Positions 1-13,000 of a stretch of DNA of 64,000 nucleotides are shown here, in pieces. Source of the DNA: Aptenodytes patagonicus (Eukaryota > Chordata > Aves > Sphenisciformes > Spheniscidae); NCBI RefSeq assembly GCF_965638725.1, contig NC_134958.1, positions 16,743,464 to 16,807,463 on the forward strand, written 5' to 3'. The position numbers were made by a program, and so were the translations under genes. Below the pieces are notes generated by a model. It saw only the letters and a program-made list of their open reading frames with translations, did not search any database and was not told the DNA's origin. Every line of letters starts with the position of its first letter. The first letter of the stretch is position 1.

Positions 1-3000
1 CACTGCATAAGAACAGTTGCACATACCTCAAAGGTCAAAACTGCCATGGGGACTAAGAAATAATTTTTTAAAATTATTTTTTATGGCTATGTAACTCAGA
101 ACTTCCCTAGCTGTCTCTGGAAACAATACTCTTAAACTTGGTTGAAGCAGAATTCCTAGTTAAGATCTTAAGCTCCAATAAAAAAGTGTATTTTGTCATT
201 CTTTTATAAAGCTACAACTCCTTATCCCCAAGTTCATTGCTGTTATGTTTGTCTTGGAGTTCACTGAAGCCAAAACATTCCTGATTGCCAAATCATAATG
301 CTTATGTCTTAAAACCATGATTTACATAGTGTTAATGTAGCTAACTGAGTTTAAGCCTAGGACAGAGCAAAGACATGTCTAGACTGAAGAATGTGCTTGT
401 GAACACCATGTTTGTCAAATCCACCTGCTTGCATCCATTGTGCAAAGCCAAACAGATTCCTCACCCAGGTGGGTATGTGCATGCTAATGCTTCACTGATG
501 CTTGATTGGTGCTAGGATTTCTATGGGTGCCTTATGGTCTTGGACTGATTCGTAGTGTATTGCGGGAGGACTAACATGTTGTTCGTAGGACTCTCTGCAG
601 AATTGCTCTTATCCTGCCAACTCATCTAGCTGAGGCACTTCCAGCTGCGCATGCTCCGTGTGTTCTGTCTATTCTAGCTGGAGCCAGGCCATAGATCCAG
701 TCCTAGGGAAGAGCTCTTCTGTTTGTAGCTGTCCTGTGCTGGATCCTGCTAGAAGATGTGAGAGACAGACAAGACACTTTCAATAGTCTCTCCATAAGAA
801 TACAGTGGTGGTAAGTCTCAGAGGTGAATGATAACATGGCATAATAGAGGCATTCTGTAGCTATTCTATAGGTGGCCTGACATTTCTGTTGCAAGATAAT
901 TGCTTTACTGCTCTGAATTGACTTACGCATGAGGAAACAAACCTTGAATGTCTCAGTGGAAATTTTTTCAGATATAAAATTAAGGAGACTTTGTTGGTCC
1001 AGAGGATGGATACTGTTGGTTACGGTACTTTACAGTACAGTTACTGTGGTCTGACTTATCTTCGAGATGGCTTTGCAAAGGTTAGTAAGAGTAGTACTGT
1101 CCTTGAAATAACATTGTTTCACTTTTAAGAGTAGACTTTCCAAGCCAGTGGTGGTTCCTAGAATTGGCTGCAAGGAGTGAGTAAGCCTTCCTGCATTGCT
1201 GTGGCTCATGGAACTGTAGCACCCCTCTGCAAAGCACAGGCAAACTCTTCTGTCTGGGCTGGATGTAATGGAGTGTCTTTGGGAGACTGTAGGCAAGAAC
1301 CTGTCTCCAGAACATTATCATGCAGTTAGTAGCTAATACTATGCACGTTATTCTGAAATACTGTACCTTTCTGTAGGGCAAAAGATAAGTATTCTGCTCA
1401 GAGAATTCTCAGATAATTTTGTCATTCAAAAATCGGAGTATCTGTCATCACTGTGGCTGCATTAAAGCAAACAAAGGAAATTGAGAGTGGTTTGTAATGG
1501 TATTTCATATTCTCCTGTGAATAAAGATGTGTTTGATACTACATAATATCAAAGAAAACATAATAGAGTTTCAGATTACCTTCTGATTGTTGCTGTTTAT
1601 ATTATAAAGAAGCATAGATCTTTAACTATCAATTGCTTTATTTTCTGGCAAAGATTAGAAGACCAATATATAGTATGCTAAAATTTAGTAGTTAAAACAA
1701 GCTTTAAAAGAGCACTGTTTGTCTCATGAAGTGGTGAAAATGAAGAACAACCAAAAGTGAAGAACAGTGCAATAAAGTTTCAAAATCTGATTGCACTTGT
1801 TTTGCTGATAGTGGAACTGAATATTGGGTATTTGTGTTCTTGCTACTTACTTTGCATTGTACAGGTTGTCCCTGCTTGATAGGAATGAAATTAATAGAAC
1901 ATGACTGCCCCTTTTGGGCTAACAAGTGGGGTTTTTTTTTGTGAACTGCTCAGCGAGTTCTTTATTTTTGTTGGAGCAGGGCATGATAGCACTGAGATTC
2001 GATCTTCCTGGGATTGTGTTGGGGGTGCAGCTTCTCAAATGGCTCCAGGTCCTCTGTCAATCTCCATTGCGTCACGGTCATGCATGAATCAGTCTTGTTT
2101 GTCTCTCTGCCCTTGAGAAAGGGAAGTAGTAGTGCTTAGGTTATCTCACTTTTGCTGAAGGTCTTGTACGAATTTTATAAGCTTTTTCATTATCCTATTG
2201 GTGTCTTGATTCATCTGATGGAAGAGCCTTGCCAAAAGAATAAAAATATATCTTTTTAGTGAGAGGAAAGAAATGACTGTTGGTGTTCCAAAATACAGCT
2301 TGTGCGATACTTTCATTCACTGGTCTATTCTTTGAGCTCTTGATAGTCATGTTTGCCAGTTCAAAAAAAGTACTGTGGTAGGAATAGTATACACAAAGTA
2401 AGATTTCTTTGTGCATACCAGACTTCAACTGAGGTTTTCTCATGAAGATAACGGTACCAGTATTAGCTTGTAAGAGTAAAAATAATGTTAAAAGTAAAAT
2501 CTGATAAAAGCCAGATATTAGGGAAGGGAATTAATTTTAAAAGTTAATCGTGAGTTCAGTGAACATATGCAAAGAAAATAAGAGTTAGGACTGAATAAAG
2601 GAACTACAAATGCAAGTGATAGAAACTTCCTTTCTGAGACGATCTTAAATATTCTGTTGACTGATACCATTCTATATATGGGCACTTGGGGTGGGTACAT
2701 AAATGGTCTAAGATAGCACAGCATTTTTATGGAAGTGGAATTGCTGTGTTCTTTCTGAGATTATGACAACAATATGTTCCACAAGCTCTTGGTAGTCTTG
2801 AGAGCTGTCTCATTGGGAACAATTTTTGTCTGCACTGGCCTCTAGGCTCAACCCAACTAGACACCCAAGTTGCCTGTAAGTGTGCTTAGGGTCTGGGTGC
2901 TGGAGAGTGCATCAGACAAGAGGGAAATTACTGTGTTTGTAATGAGAGAGGGGCAGGAAATGGAAGATGGGGAAAATGAGGAAATAGACTACTAACTGCT

Positions 3001-4404
3001 TTGTAAATGAAGCTTTTTTATTTGCTGCTTTTCATCAAGTTGGCTAGAAGTCTAGATATTTGCTGAATAAATTATTTGGCTAGCTGGGTCTAGGTGTGTG
3101 TATTACACCAACAGGACAGAGACCAGTAATTTGGGGTTATGTAAGAAGCATGTACTTAAGATAGGCATTTTCTCCAAAGTGGTTGGCTGGTCATGTGTCA
3201 AAGCACTGTGTACTTACTGTAGCCAAGCTTGAGAGAATTGATCAAGGTGCTTTTTGACACCTAAAAAGGAGATTGTTTCTTGATGGTGAAGGGAGTTGAC
3301 TATATTTTAAGATGTAACTGAAAATACATTTTCAAAGTAATGATATATTAGATTACATGTATTCATCAACCAAGTTTACACCAAAAATTTCAGTTAATGT
3401 TGTGTAATGAACCATTTCACTGTTTTATAGTGCTTTAATGCTATCATACTTTTTGATTGCTAGTAATGGAATTAATTCTTAATGACAAAATACTTTGCTC
3501 GATCTTAAAGCTCAAATGTGTTCTGCTTTTATATGTGATCATAAACTTTGCTGTAAAGATCTCAAACTTTGAGCTTGTTTTTAGGCTTAGCAATTTTGAG
3601 GGACTTCCCCACTTTGCATGAATTTTCTTGCACTGCTGTATGTCTTGGTGTGATTAATATCAAAGATCTTTAATTTGTGACATGAATGGATAAAAGTCAT
3701 GTACACTTCATGATTCTGAATCGAGTCATACACTTTAGAGGGGAACTTAGAATAACTGTAGTTTTCAGGTAGCTGTCTTAACAGCTCTTCATTCAGTCTT
3801 TACTTAAAATGACTTAAAAGAAGATACTACCCCATTTTTCCTCTCCAAGTTTTGATTCTGTAAGTTAATAGGCAAATGTTTTGATTAGGAAGGAGGAGCA
3901 CTAATGCTGATTGAGCTTACTGCATCTTGCTGCTTTTTAAAAAAAGCTTCTGAGGACTACTTTTAATTAGAGAGAGATTTTGTAGGATCTTCTAAATGTT
4001 TAACAGCAGATGATCTCATTTTAATGAGTCTTAATTATTTGCCCAATATTTTTGCAGTCCCTCTTAAACTTTGTCTTTTGTGTAAAAGCGTTGGACTTAG
4101 ATGTAGCATGGGTATTTCTTACGCCTAACCACTGAAAATACTTACAATGGATTGGAATCTAGTTAAGTGGTAAGCTCTTCTTCCAGCTTCTGTCTTTTTT
4201 GGTCAAATCTTTTGTTCAAAGGTTTGTAACAGCATTTCTAAATAGTGAAGGAATGGATTATTTGTCATTGTTGATTGCTGCCATTCACTTAAATATACTC
4301 ATGTTTCAGCTGTTGTGTAATTTTTGATTGGAAGCCAGCAGCTCTCCCATGAGTAAGCAGTCCTTCAGGCTCTGTATTGGTTAGCAAAAATGAAGAGTTC
4401 TTGA
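1..4404. other. Probable RNF111 intron 1 / upstream sequence, no gene seen
   Basis: AT-rich sequence without CpG clustering, conserved-looking coding frame or RNA gene. Mammalian RNF111 has a distant non-coding first exon, and there is no CpG island here. I therefore infer that this is first-intron sequence and that the promoter is off the left edge. The short open frames here look random. Confidence 0.55.
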
Positions 4405-5759
4405 TTAAAAAGGGGAAAAAGGAAGACCCGGGGAACTACAGGCCAGTCAGTCTCACGTCTGTGCCTGGGAACATCATGGAACAGATCCTCCTGGAAGCTA
4501 TGCTAAGGCACATGGAGGACAGGGAGGTGATTCAAGACAGCCAGCATGGCTTCACTAAGGGCAAGTCCTGCCTGACCAACCTAGTGGCCTTCTATGATGG
4601 AGTGACTACATCAGTGGACGCGGGAAGGGCTACAGATGTTGTCTATCTGGACCTCTGTAAGGCCTTTGACACGGTCCCCCACAACATCCTTCTCTCTAAA
4701 CTGGAGAGCTATGGATTTGATGGGTGGACTGTCCAGTGAATGAGGAATTCATGGTCGCATCCAGAGGGTAGTGGTCAACGGCTCAATGTCCAGATGGAGA
4801 CTGGTGATGAGTGGCGTCCCGCAGGGGTCTGTATTGGGACCGGTACTGTTTAATACCTTCATCAATGACATAATGGGATCAAGTGCACCCTCAGCAAGTT
4901 GGCAGCTGAGTGGTGCAGTTGACATGCCTGGGGGATGTGATGCCATCCAGAGGGACCTGGACAAGCTTGAGAAGTGGGCCTGTGTTAACCTCGTGAGGTT
5001 CAACAACGCCAAGTGCAAGGTCCTGCACCTGGGTCGGGGCAACCCCTGGTATCAATACAGGCTGGGGGATGAAAGGGTGGAGAGCAGCCCTGCCCAGAAG
5101 GACTTGGGGGTACTGGTGGATGAAAAGCTGGACATGAGCCAGCAATGTGCGCTCGCAGCCCAGGCGGCCAATCATATCCTGGGCTGCATCAAAAGCAGCG
5201 TGGCCAGCAGGTCGAGGGAGGTGATTCTGCCCCTCTACTCTGCTCTGCTGAGACCCCACCTGGAGCCCTCAGCATAAGAAAAACACGGACCTGTTGGAGC
5301 GGGTCCAGAGGAGGGTCACAAAAGTGACCAGAGGGATGGAACACCTCTCCTTTGAGGAAAGGCTGAGAGAGTTGGGGTTGTTCAGCCTGGAGAGGAGAAG
5401 GTTTCAGGGAGACCTTATTGCAGCCTTTCAATACTTAAAGGGGGCTTATAAGAAAGATGGGGACAAACTTTTTAGCAGGGCCTGTTGTGACAGGACAAGG
5501 GGGAATGACTTTAAACTAAAGGGGGGTAGATTTAGACTAGCTATAAGGAAGACATTTTTGACACTGAGGGTGGTGAAACACTGGCCCAGGTTGCCCAGAG
5601 AGGTGCTGGATGCCCCATCCCTGGAGACATTCCAGGTCAGGTTGGACGGGGCTCTGAGCAACCTGATGTAGTTGAAGATGTCCCTGCTCATTGCAGGGGG
5701 GTTGGACCAGATGACCTTTAGAGGTCCCTTCCAACCCAAACTATTCTATGATTCTGTGA
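4405..5759 (+). mobile_element. CR1 LINE, 5'-truncated, same orientation as RNF111
   Basis: GC-richer than its surroundings. It carries the 3' part of a CR1 ORF2 reverse-transcriptase reading, the characteristic CR1 3' segment, and a terminal direct repeat of 8-mers (ATTCTATG at 5743, ATTCTGTG at 5751). CR1 is the dominant avian non-LTR retrotransposon. Copies are usually 5' truncated and lack target-site duplications, as here. It lies in RNF111 intron 1. The 5' limit is approximate (similarity starts around 4400-4415). Confidence 0.95.
4419..5671 (+). pseudogene. CR1 ORF2 remnant (reverse transcriptase), dead
   Basis: Broken reading frame of the CR1 polyprotein. A first block (to a TGA at 4737) shows NYRPVSLTS and the [13 protein letters not shown] motif-A region. 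A second block (about 4771-5274) shows [15 protein letters not shown] and LDKLEKWA. A third (about 5294-5671) shows RVQRRVTKV and LSFEERLRELGLFSLERRR. The catalytic FADD motif expected after INDI is missing because of a short deletion around 4895-4905. A deletion joins the first two blocks near 4737-4760 and another lies near 5265. It cannot encode a working enzyme. Confidence 0.9.
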
Positions 5760-8700
5760 GTACTTAGTTGAGTTACTGCAGACTTTTCCATAGTTGTAAG
5801 AGTGCAAATATACAAAATGTTTGAATCTGAGTTAACTGGCTATTATATCTAGGCTGCTTGTTGGAATAAAACTAAGCTAGTAAATAGTGTTTCAAGTGCA
5901 CTAGTTTTCACTGCATGGTGGTTCAAGTTTTTTGTCATCTTACAGTAGTTTGAGGTTTCTCAAAGTGTACATTTTCTTGCTTTAATTTTTTTGCTGTAAC
6001 TTAAATAGCTCTATCTGTATTTCAGCACAGTGGCCTCTGTGCTAAAATAAACAGAGCTTATACAAAGATAATCACATTCAGAATGCAGAACTTTCTTATT
6101 GATGGAGATTTCCACACTAGAGTTTAGCAATAAAATGGGGGGGGAAGCACTCCAATGAGTAGAACTGAGTCCTTTGTAAACCAGCCCCTGATTGTGTTCA
6201 CATGATGAGAAAATGTTCAGATTTTTGTTTCTTAAGAAAACTTCAGAATTAAATAAAATTGTCCCCTTAATTTATCCTGTTAAAAGGACAGGAAACTGTT
6301 GTGTATAGGCTGGACATGTAGTGTATGATGGTAAGTTATGACTCTCTGAATAAATTAACTTTTTTTTTTTTCCTGAATTGAAGTATTTTGTGGATTTTCT
6401 AAAAAACTTGTGATGAAATACGGTGTCATTCTGGGAGGGGCTGGCTTGCTTTTGGACTGTGGAAAAAATTAAGTGTTGCATTTCTGTAAAACAGTGGTGC
6501 ATAAATAACAGACAAAAATACTGCCTTAAAGGTGACCTTGTGAGGATGAGAAAAAGACTATGTACTGCTTGTTCTCTGTGTGCTTATAACATGTTTGAAC
6601 TATGATTTCCTGGCCTTGTTAGAAATTTTATGAAATGGAAGTCTCAGTCTTAATTTTTCCAAAGAAAGATGGTGCATGTATGTTAGGGTAAGTACATGCA
6701 TGGGGAGGAGCATGTGAGAGCTGGTGTTTTCCTCAGGAGCTGTCAAGAGCAGAGAATGGTAGATATCAGAATTCGACAGCTTTAATAGAGGCCTCTTTGT
6801 TTACTGTATAGACTTCTTACACTCTTAATGTTTATTCCAAGTTTTTTTCCAATTTTGCAGCTTCTTTTTTTCAGTCCTAGAGAAGGGGGTAGCCTTATAT
6901 AGTGCATTCCACTAAATCTTATTGCAATTGAAAAAAATATATATATTGTCCAGGATACAACAGTCTTCCCTTTAACACATTTAAGAAGTATCTCCTGCTG
7001 TGAATTGTGCTTTGATGAAGTGAAAGTAAGAACTTGTCCTGTTGTATATACTGACAAGAGGTTTAGTCCAGCTTGCATGCAGTTACTTTTTGACTTACTG
7101 ATGTAAAACATACCTATCTGCCGTAATTCCAGCAGAAAACAGCAACACTTACATAGTTACCACAGGATATAGGCCTCACATTTAACAGTAGTTGTTATAA
7201 ATTTTGTGGGATTTCCAGTGAGAACATTCAAATGGATCTTTTCAGCTGAGGTTCTAGGACCCACAAGATTCTTCATTTCCAGAAACATTCAGTGAACTTA
7301 CGGCTTCTTTAGATGTTAGTACTGCAGCATATATGCATTGTGCAAAATTTTTATTCCGGATTACATCACTTGAAGATTTAGATTAGTTGCTTATGGCTAT
7401 GAAGAGAACACAGGCTTCCTGGGATAATGCATCAGTTTATACCCGTTGCAAACTGAAATAAGTCATTCTTCAGGTTCTGTTAGGAACTAGCTCACAGCTG
7501 CTCCTGAAAGCATCAGTTTGTGAAACAATCTAAGAAATGTTGATTTGACTCTGTTCTGTAGTCTCAATCTTGTATTGATTTGTTCTATGACAAAATAAAC
7601 AAGAGCTTTAAATATTAGCACCAGATGTAAGAATGTGTTAGCATTTTGAAGAATTTGGAGGTTCAGGCAGAAGATTACGGACTTGAGTAGGCAATGCTAC
7701 TTAACCTGCCATAGATCTTGCTGTTGTTACCTTAGACTTTTTTTGTGGCTTCATGCATATTCCAGCTGTGCTGCTTAAGGAGCCTCATTTCCACATAAGG
7801 TATAGTTGCACGTATTTTTCTTAAGCAGCCTTATGGTAGTTCAGCACAACCTGCTGTAAGCCAGGTATAGCTCTTTGTGTGCTTATGTGACGAATTGGAT
7901 TGGTGTCTGATCTGGTTGGGAAATTTATTTTTCAGATGGGTCAGCTCTACGTTCTGGTTCAGTGCATAAACATTTCTTCTAGAAGAGCATAGGAGATGTT
8001 CCTTCAAACAAGTGGTGAGGGAGGAAGAAAAGAGGGAGCGCTTAACTGCTTAAGTAGTACAAGTGTCAAATGTCTACTATAGCCTTATTCATCTGAGGCA
8101 CAAGAAAGTGATATTGGTTACAGTAGAGAGTGCTTCAGTGGTTATCACAGTGGGAACCAAATTCTTTTGTCACTCCTTTTTGGGAATTTAAACAGAAGGC
8201 AGAGATGCCAGATGAAGCAGGTAGAAGGTGAATATATTACTGAGGTTATCGTTGCCTGTGTCTCTCAGTAGTCTTCAGTACAAGAGTTTTTCTTTGAAAT
8301 AGTCCTTGAGGCTAATGTTGCATTGTTGTATGTTGACAGCCTAATATTTTGACAGGGAGGGGAACCTGCCTGGTACCAACTATTAAGGGAACATGTGGTA
8401 TGATATGCACAGTTTCTGTCACAGGATAGAGTCAAAAGTACACGGACTGAAAATAGCTTTGTACGCTACTCTATATTATTAATTTGTGGTGTGTTTTTAA
8501 AGAAACTCTAGGTAATAAATGGATTTCTATTACTTTACCCCAAAATAATAAGGTTCAACATGTCTCCTGTTTTATTCTTTTTAATGTCAGAAAAGAACCA
8601 TGAAAATCAGTAACTGATTTTTATAGCTCAGTGGTCACCATGCTGTACCATGTATTGTGTTCAAGGTATTTACTGTCCATATATACAGGTATAGGGGAAG

Positions 8701-9127
8701 ATGTAAGCCTTAATTAAGCATGCAGTTTCGTTGATGGCTAAATATTAGAGCTATTTAGCTTAAACTTACATAACTTCTATAAGCAGTAGCCTGTAAAACT
8801 CTCATGTTTAAGTATCGGTAAAACAGACATCATCCATACATTTTGCAGGCGACATACATCAATATTTGCTCTGTGAAAGTAATAATGTTTTCACTGACTG
8901 TAAGAACTACCTTTCAATGCAAGTTGCAAGAGTTCTGTCTTAATTCAAAATTACATTGTCAAGCAGTATTCTTAATATTATGAAACAGTTGTATTTCAGT
9001 TACCACTGTTTTGCTTTTCCCACTGGGATGTTAGTCTTAGCAGTAAATGGCTTTTCTCTTATTTCAGTTTTGCTCTCCAAAAATCTGATGCTTCTTTTTC
9101 TTGATGCATATCTATTTTTATTTCTAG
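5760..9127. other. RNF111: RNF111 intron 1, distal part, no gene seen
   Basis: AT-rich intronic sequence ending in the acceptor of coding exon 1. I saw no RNA gene, promoter or recognisable transposon. A short AT dinucleotide run lies near 6934-6947 and a G8 run near 6139. Confidence 0.6.
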
Positions 9128-10020
9128 GCCTTTCTTAAAACCTTCCATGTCTAAATGGACTCCTGAATGTAATATAGTTTATACTCTAAAAGCGGATATG
9201 AAGAGTGAAGTTTCTTCTGATGCACCAAAGAGACAGGAGAGTCTGAAGGGGATCCTCTTGAACCCTGAGCCTATTGGGGCAGCCAAAAGCTTCACTGCAG
9301 AAGTTGAGATGATTGCCAGTAAAGTAGGGAATGAGTTCTCTCACTTATGTGGTGATTCTCAAAAGCAGAAGGACATGAATGGCAACCGTACAGACCAAGA
9401 CAAAAGTATTGTGCGAAAAAAACGCAAGAGCCAGCAGGCTGGTCCTTCATATACTCAGAATTGTCCTGATAAAGAAAACCAAGGAATTTTAGGATTAAGA
9501 CAGCATCTAGAAACACAGAGTGAAGACAATGATTCTTCGTTTAGCGACTGTATCTCTTCGCCTTCATCTAGCTTACATTTTGGAGATTCTGACACAGTAA
9601 CATCTGATGAAGAAAAAGATGCTCCTGTAAGACACCCTCAGGCAGTGTTGAATACAACAAGTAGAACTCATAGCGCAAGGTCACAAAAGTGGCCTCGGAC
9701 TGAGGCAGACTCTGTACCTGGCTTATTAATGAAAAGGCCCTGTTTTCACAGTAGTTCTTTAAGAAGACTTCCATATAGGAAGAGATTTGTGAAAACAAGT
9801 TCGTCGCAGCGGACACAGAACCAAAAAGAACGTATTTTAATGCAGAGGAAAAAGCGGGAAGTGTTAGCTCGAAGAAAGTATGCTTTACTACCCAGCTCTA
9901 GCAGTTCCAGTGAGAATGATCTCAGTAGTGAATCTTCTTCCAGTTCATCTACTGAAGGGGAGGAAGACTTATTTGTGTCACCTGGTGAAAACCACCAGAA
10001 CAGTACAGCTGTTCCTTCAG
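9128..10020 (+). CDS. RNF111: RNF111 coding exon 1 (5'UTR tail plus residues 1-291)
   Basis: The acceptor is tttatttctag at 9117-9127. Nineteen nt of 5'UTR precede ATG 9147. The donor is cttcag|gtaaaac after 10020, leaving phase 1. It encodes the N-terminal third: MSKWTPE start, a KKRK-type basic cluster at residues 91-94, an acidic/serine stretch around 124-157, a second basic block ([11 protein letters not shown], 234-244) and a long Ser run at 250-268 followed by acidic residues. Most of this is probably disordered. An open frame continues past the donor to a stop near 10138, but that extension has no family resemblance and is intron. Confidence 0.95.
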
Positions 10021-13000
10021 GTAAAACTAAATTCCTGAGGTGCTTTTTATTATTGAGCTTTCATCATGTACAATATGCTTTTTTCATAAGTGATTTGGGG
10101 CAGTTGTTTGTGTTTTTATGGAAGTTATACTGCAAATAGACTTAGTGCAGGTAATGTGAACGTTACACGATAAATTCTTGATGGGAAAAGTATATTCAGA
10201 GCTTCCAGTAAAATTACAACAAATCTAGAATTCTTTAATGTAAAAGGTAAAGTTAATGGTTTCTAAACAATGTACTGGAAGGTTGCTGAATCTGATTAGT
10301 CACATGCTGTGGAGTTGCTCCATTTTTTTTTTTTTAGCTGTTGAATTGTATTAAAAATTTTAGCTATTATAGCTTTGTCAGCTGATTGTGGGAATAACAA
10401 TTCTGTCTGGTTTCAGAATGTAGAAATATCTGCTAATACATAATTAACTGCACTTAACAACTTAAAAAAAGATGAGAAGAAAAAAAAAAAATTTATCACT
10501 GTGATAAGAGCCTGAAATAGGATTCAGTTGAAGGTAGCTTTAGTAGTGCAGTAAATAATAAGAGAAAATTCAAAGGCCTGAAGTTGCGGAAAGCAAAGTA
10601 TTGTATATGTATAAGGAAATGTTTTACCTAGATAGACTCCATGCAATAATCTTGCAGTTGGTTTACATAGATGTTTCTCTATTATGTCTTGACACGGTAT
10701 TTGAGGGCATGCTTGAATGTTTGGAGTGGGGTTTTTTTGGGGGGTGTTTTTGGGGTTTTTTGGTTAGTATGTGGTGTTTTTTTTTTTGTCTTGTGTAGTT
10801 GTGGGGGGTTTTTTGCCATCTACCAATTTTCTTGGACTTCCTTTCATCTTAAATTTGCCAAGTGAAAGGCAGTCCCAAGACTGGGACCAGTAACATTCAC
10901 AATGTTGTAGTTGTGCCTTCTGTTTATCATTTCAGCTTTTTAGAGAGCATGGAGAAGTACATACATAGAACACAGCATAGTGTTAATCTGTACAACCATG
11001 GTTTTTGCCTAGTGACAAATGTGTTGTAGAAAGTGAAACTGTATCTCAGACTGTGCCGATCATTCCTCTACGAAAAAAAACCCTGAAAATACAAGGACAG
11101 GTTTAAAAAAAAAAAAAAAAAGTCTGTATGTTCATGTTAGGGCAGGATTTATGCTTGAACAGAACCAGAGTACTAAAGACTAGATTATTGCTTGTTTTCT
11201 ATTGTAGCAGGAAATAATGTGTGTTGTTTTTTAATGTACTGTTTAAATATGAGAATTAAAATTTGTAATGCAAAAAATCTTACTTATGCAGTGCTAGGGC
11301 TGCATAAATAACTCTGAAACAGAAGAATTATTGCACAGCCTTAATTATCTTCATGCATATTTGTGGGGACAGAAATGTAATTTTTTAAGCCTAAAAAAGT
11401 TACATTTGACACGCAAGTTCAAGCATATTGAAGGGTATGATTTGTAAATAATTAATGTATGGGGATATGCATACATTCATATTAAAAACCAATTTGGGAA
11501 ACTACTGTGTTAACACTTCTGTTTCCAACTTAATAGTTTCTTCTCGTTTTCAGAGAGGATGGAGTTTCATGTAACTGTAAAATGATGTAGGACCATTAAC
11601 AACTCTCTTTCCACACAGAGCACCATGCAACAGTGAAGCTGGTATATGGATGAGAAAATGTAGGTTATGGCTTCTTAGGCAACCATCTATTTCTAACCAT
11701 GATAAATGTATTTAGAGAGAATTTTCAATTAATTTTTTTTAGTCTACTTGAACTGTTAAAACCTACTGCCCTTTTTTAACACAAATTCAATTAGTACCGC
11801 TTCTGTGCTTTTATTTCCCTTGAAGTGTAGAACAAATATTTCCATAAGTGAGGCTTTCCATAGGCATTTCAAAAGAATCTTTTTGGAGAGACATCTCTTT
11901 AAAAATTGATGTAATGATCAGTGAATATTCAAGCTGTTCAGGTAACTTCTGATAATTCAGTGATTCAGTGTGATGTTATTTTGATGATAGGAAGACTGGA
12001 ACGTGCAATTTGTTTCATCTAGTTATGTGGGAAAGTAAGTGTATTGTCCAATGGCTTAATTTTTATACTACTTGAAAAGCACACTTAATTCATTTGAAAT
12101 TGTTTATTGTCATGTCATGAATGAAAAACCTATTAGCTTTGCACCAGTTAATTTTAGATTAAAATACTGACATCAGTTGTAACCGAAATAAGGCGTGCTT
12201 TAAAGAATGTGTGTTATGGTGGCTGTACTTCAGGACTAACAATTGCAGTGAGTTGAGAAGTAATTCTGGCTTAGAGTATGCGAATACTGTGGGTTTCTTT
12301 TCCAGTGGAAGTATGTATTGATGGGAAAGTTTTGAGCATTTTATTTACATTGCAGATAAAATGGGAAGTTGAGCAGAATTCCTTTGTAAGTGTCCTATTT
12401 TTAGCAAGATAAAAGTGTGATTAACGCTTTCTGTAGCTTTCTGCTGTTATATAAAGCATTTCTAGTTACTGAGTTAATTGGGACAGAAATGGGGCCAGCT
12501 GGGAAAATAGCTATGCAACTTCTCTGTATAGTGAGCAAGCATGATGGTGTTTCTATGTGAGGAAAGGGTTGTATTGCTAGTAGTGCTACACTAGCCTGTT
12601 AATGTTAGGGAAGAATTGTTTTGCTCTAGATTGGCATGTGAAGGTTATGTATGCATCTGCTGAAATTGCAGAATATACTGAAGGACAAAGAACTTCTGCT
12701 AAGAATATGAGGCCTGCAGCATATGTGAAAGTACTAGAGGATAGGCTTAAGAAAGGAGAATAATAATAATCAGAAAAGAAAATACAATTTAAAAAGATAC
12801 GGTAATAACTGAATTTTTAATAAGCAAGCATCAAAGTGATGTGACTAGTCTTGTAGCCTACTTAACAGCAATTTGTATTAAGGATATGTCACAAAATATT
12901 TCTTTGCTTTAAATGCTGATGTTTATCTAAAGATATGGTGCATTTAAAGAACCAGTAAATTTAATTAGCGTATACTGTTCTGGAAAATGTTTCTTTCTGA

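Noticed and set aside
4749-5739. - strand frames over the CR1 element
   Set aside because: They are antisense shadows of the CR1 ORF2 remnant.
10021-10139. Extension of RNF111 exon 1 open frame past the donor
   Set aside because: A good donor lies at 10021, the next exon joins in frame, and the extension has no family resemblance.
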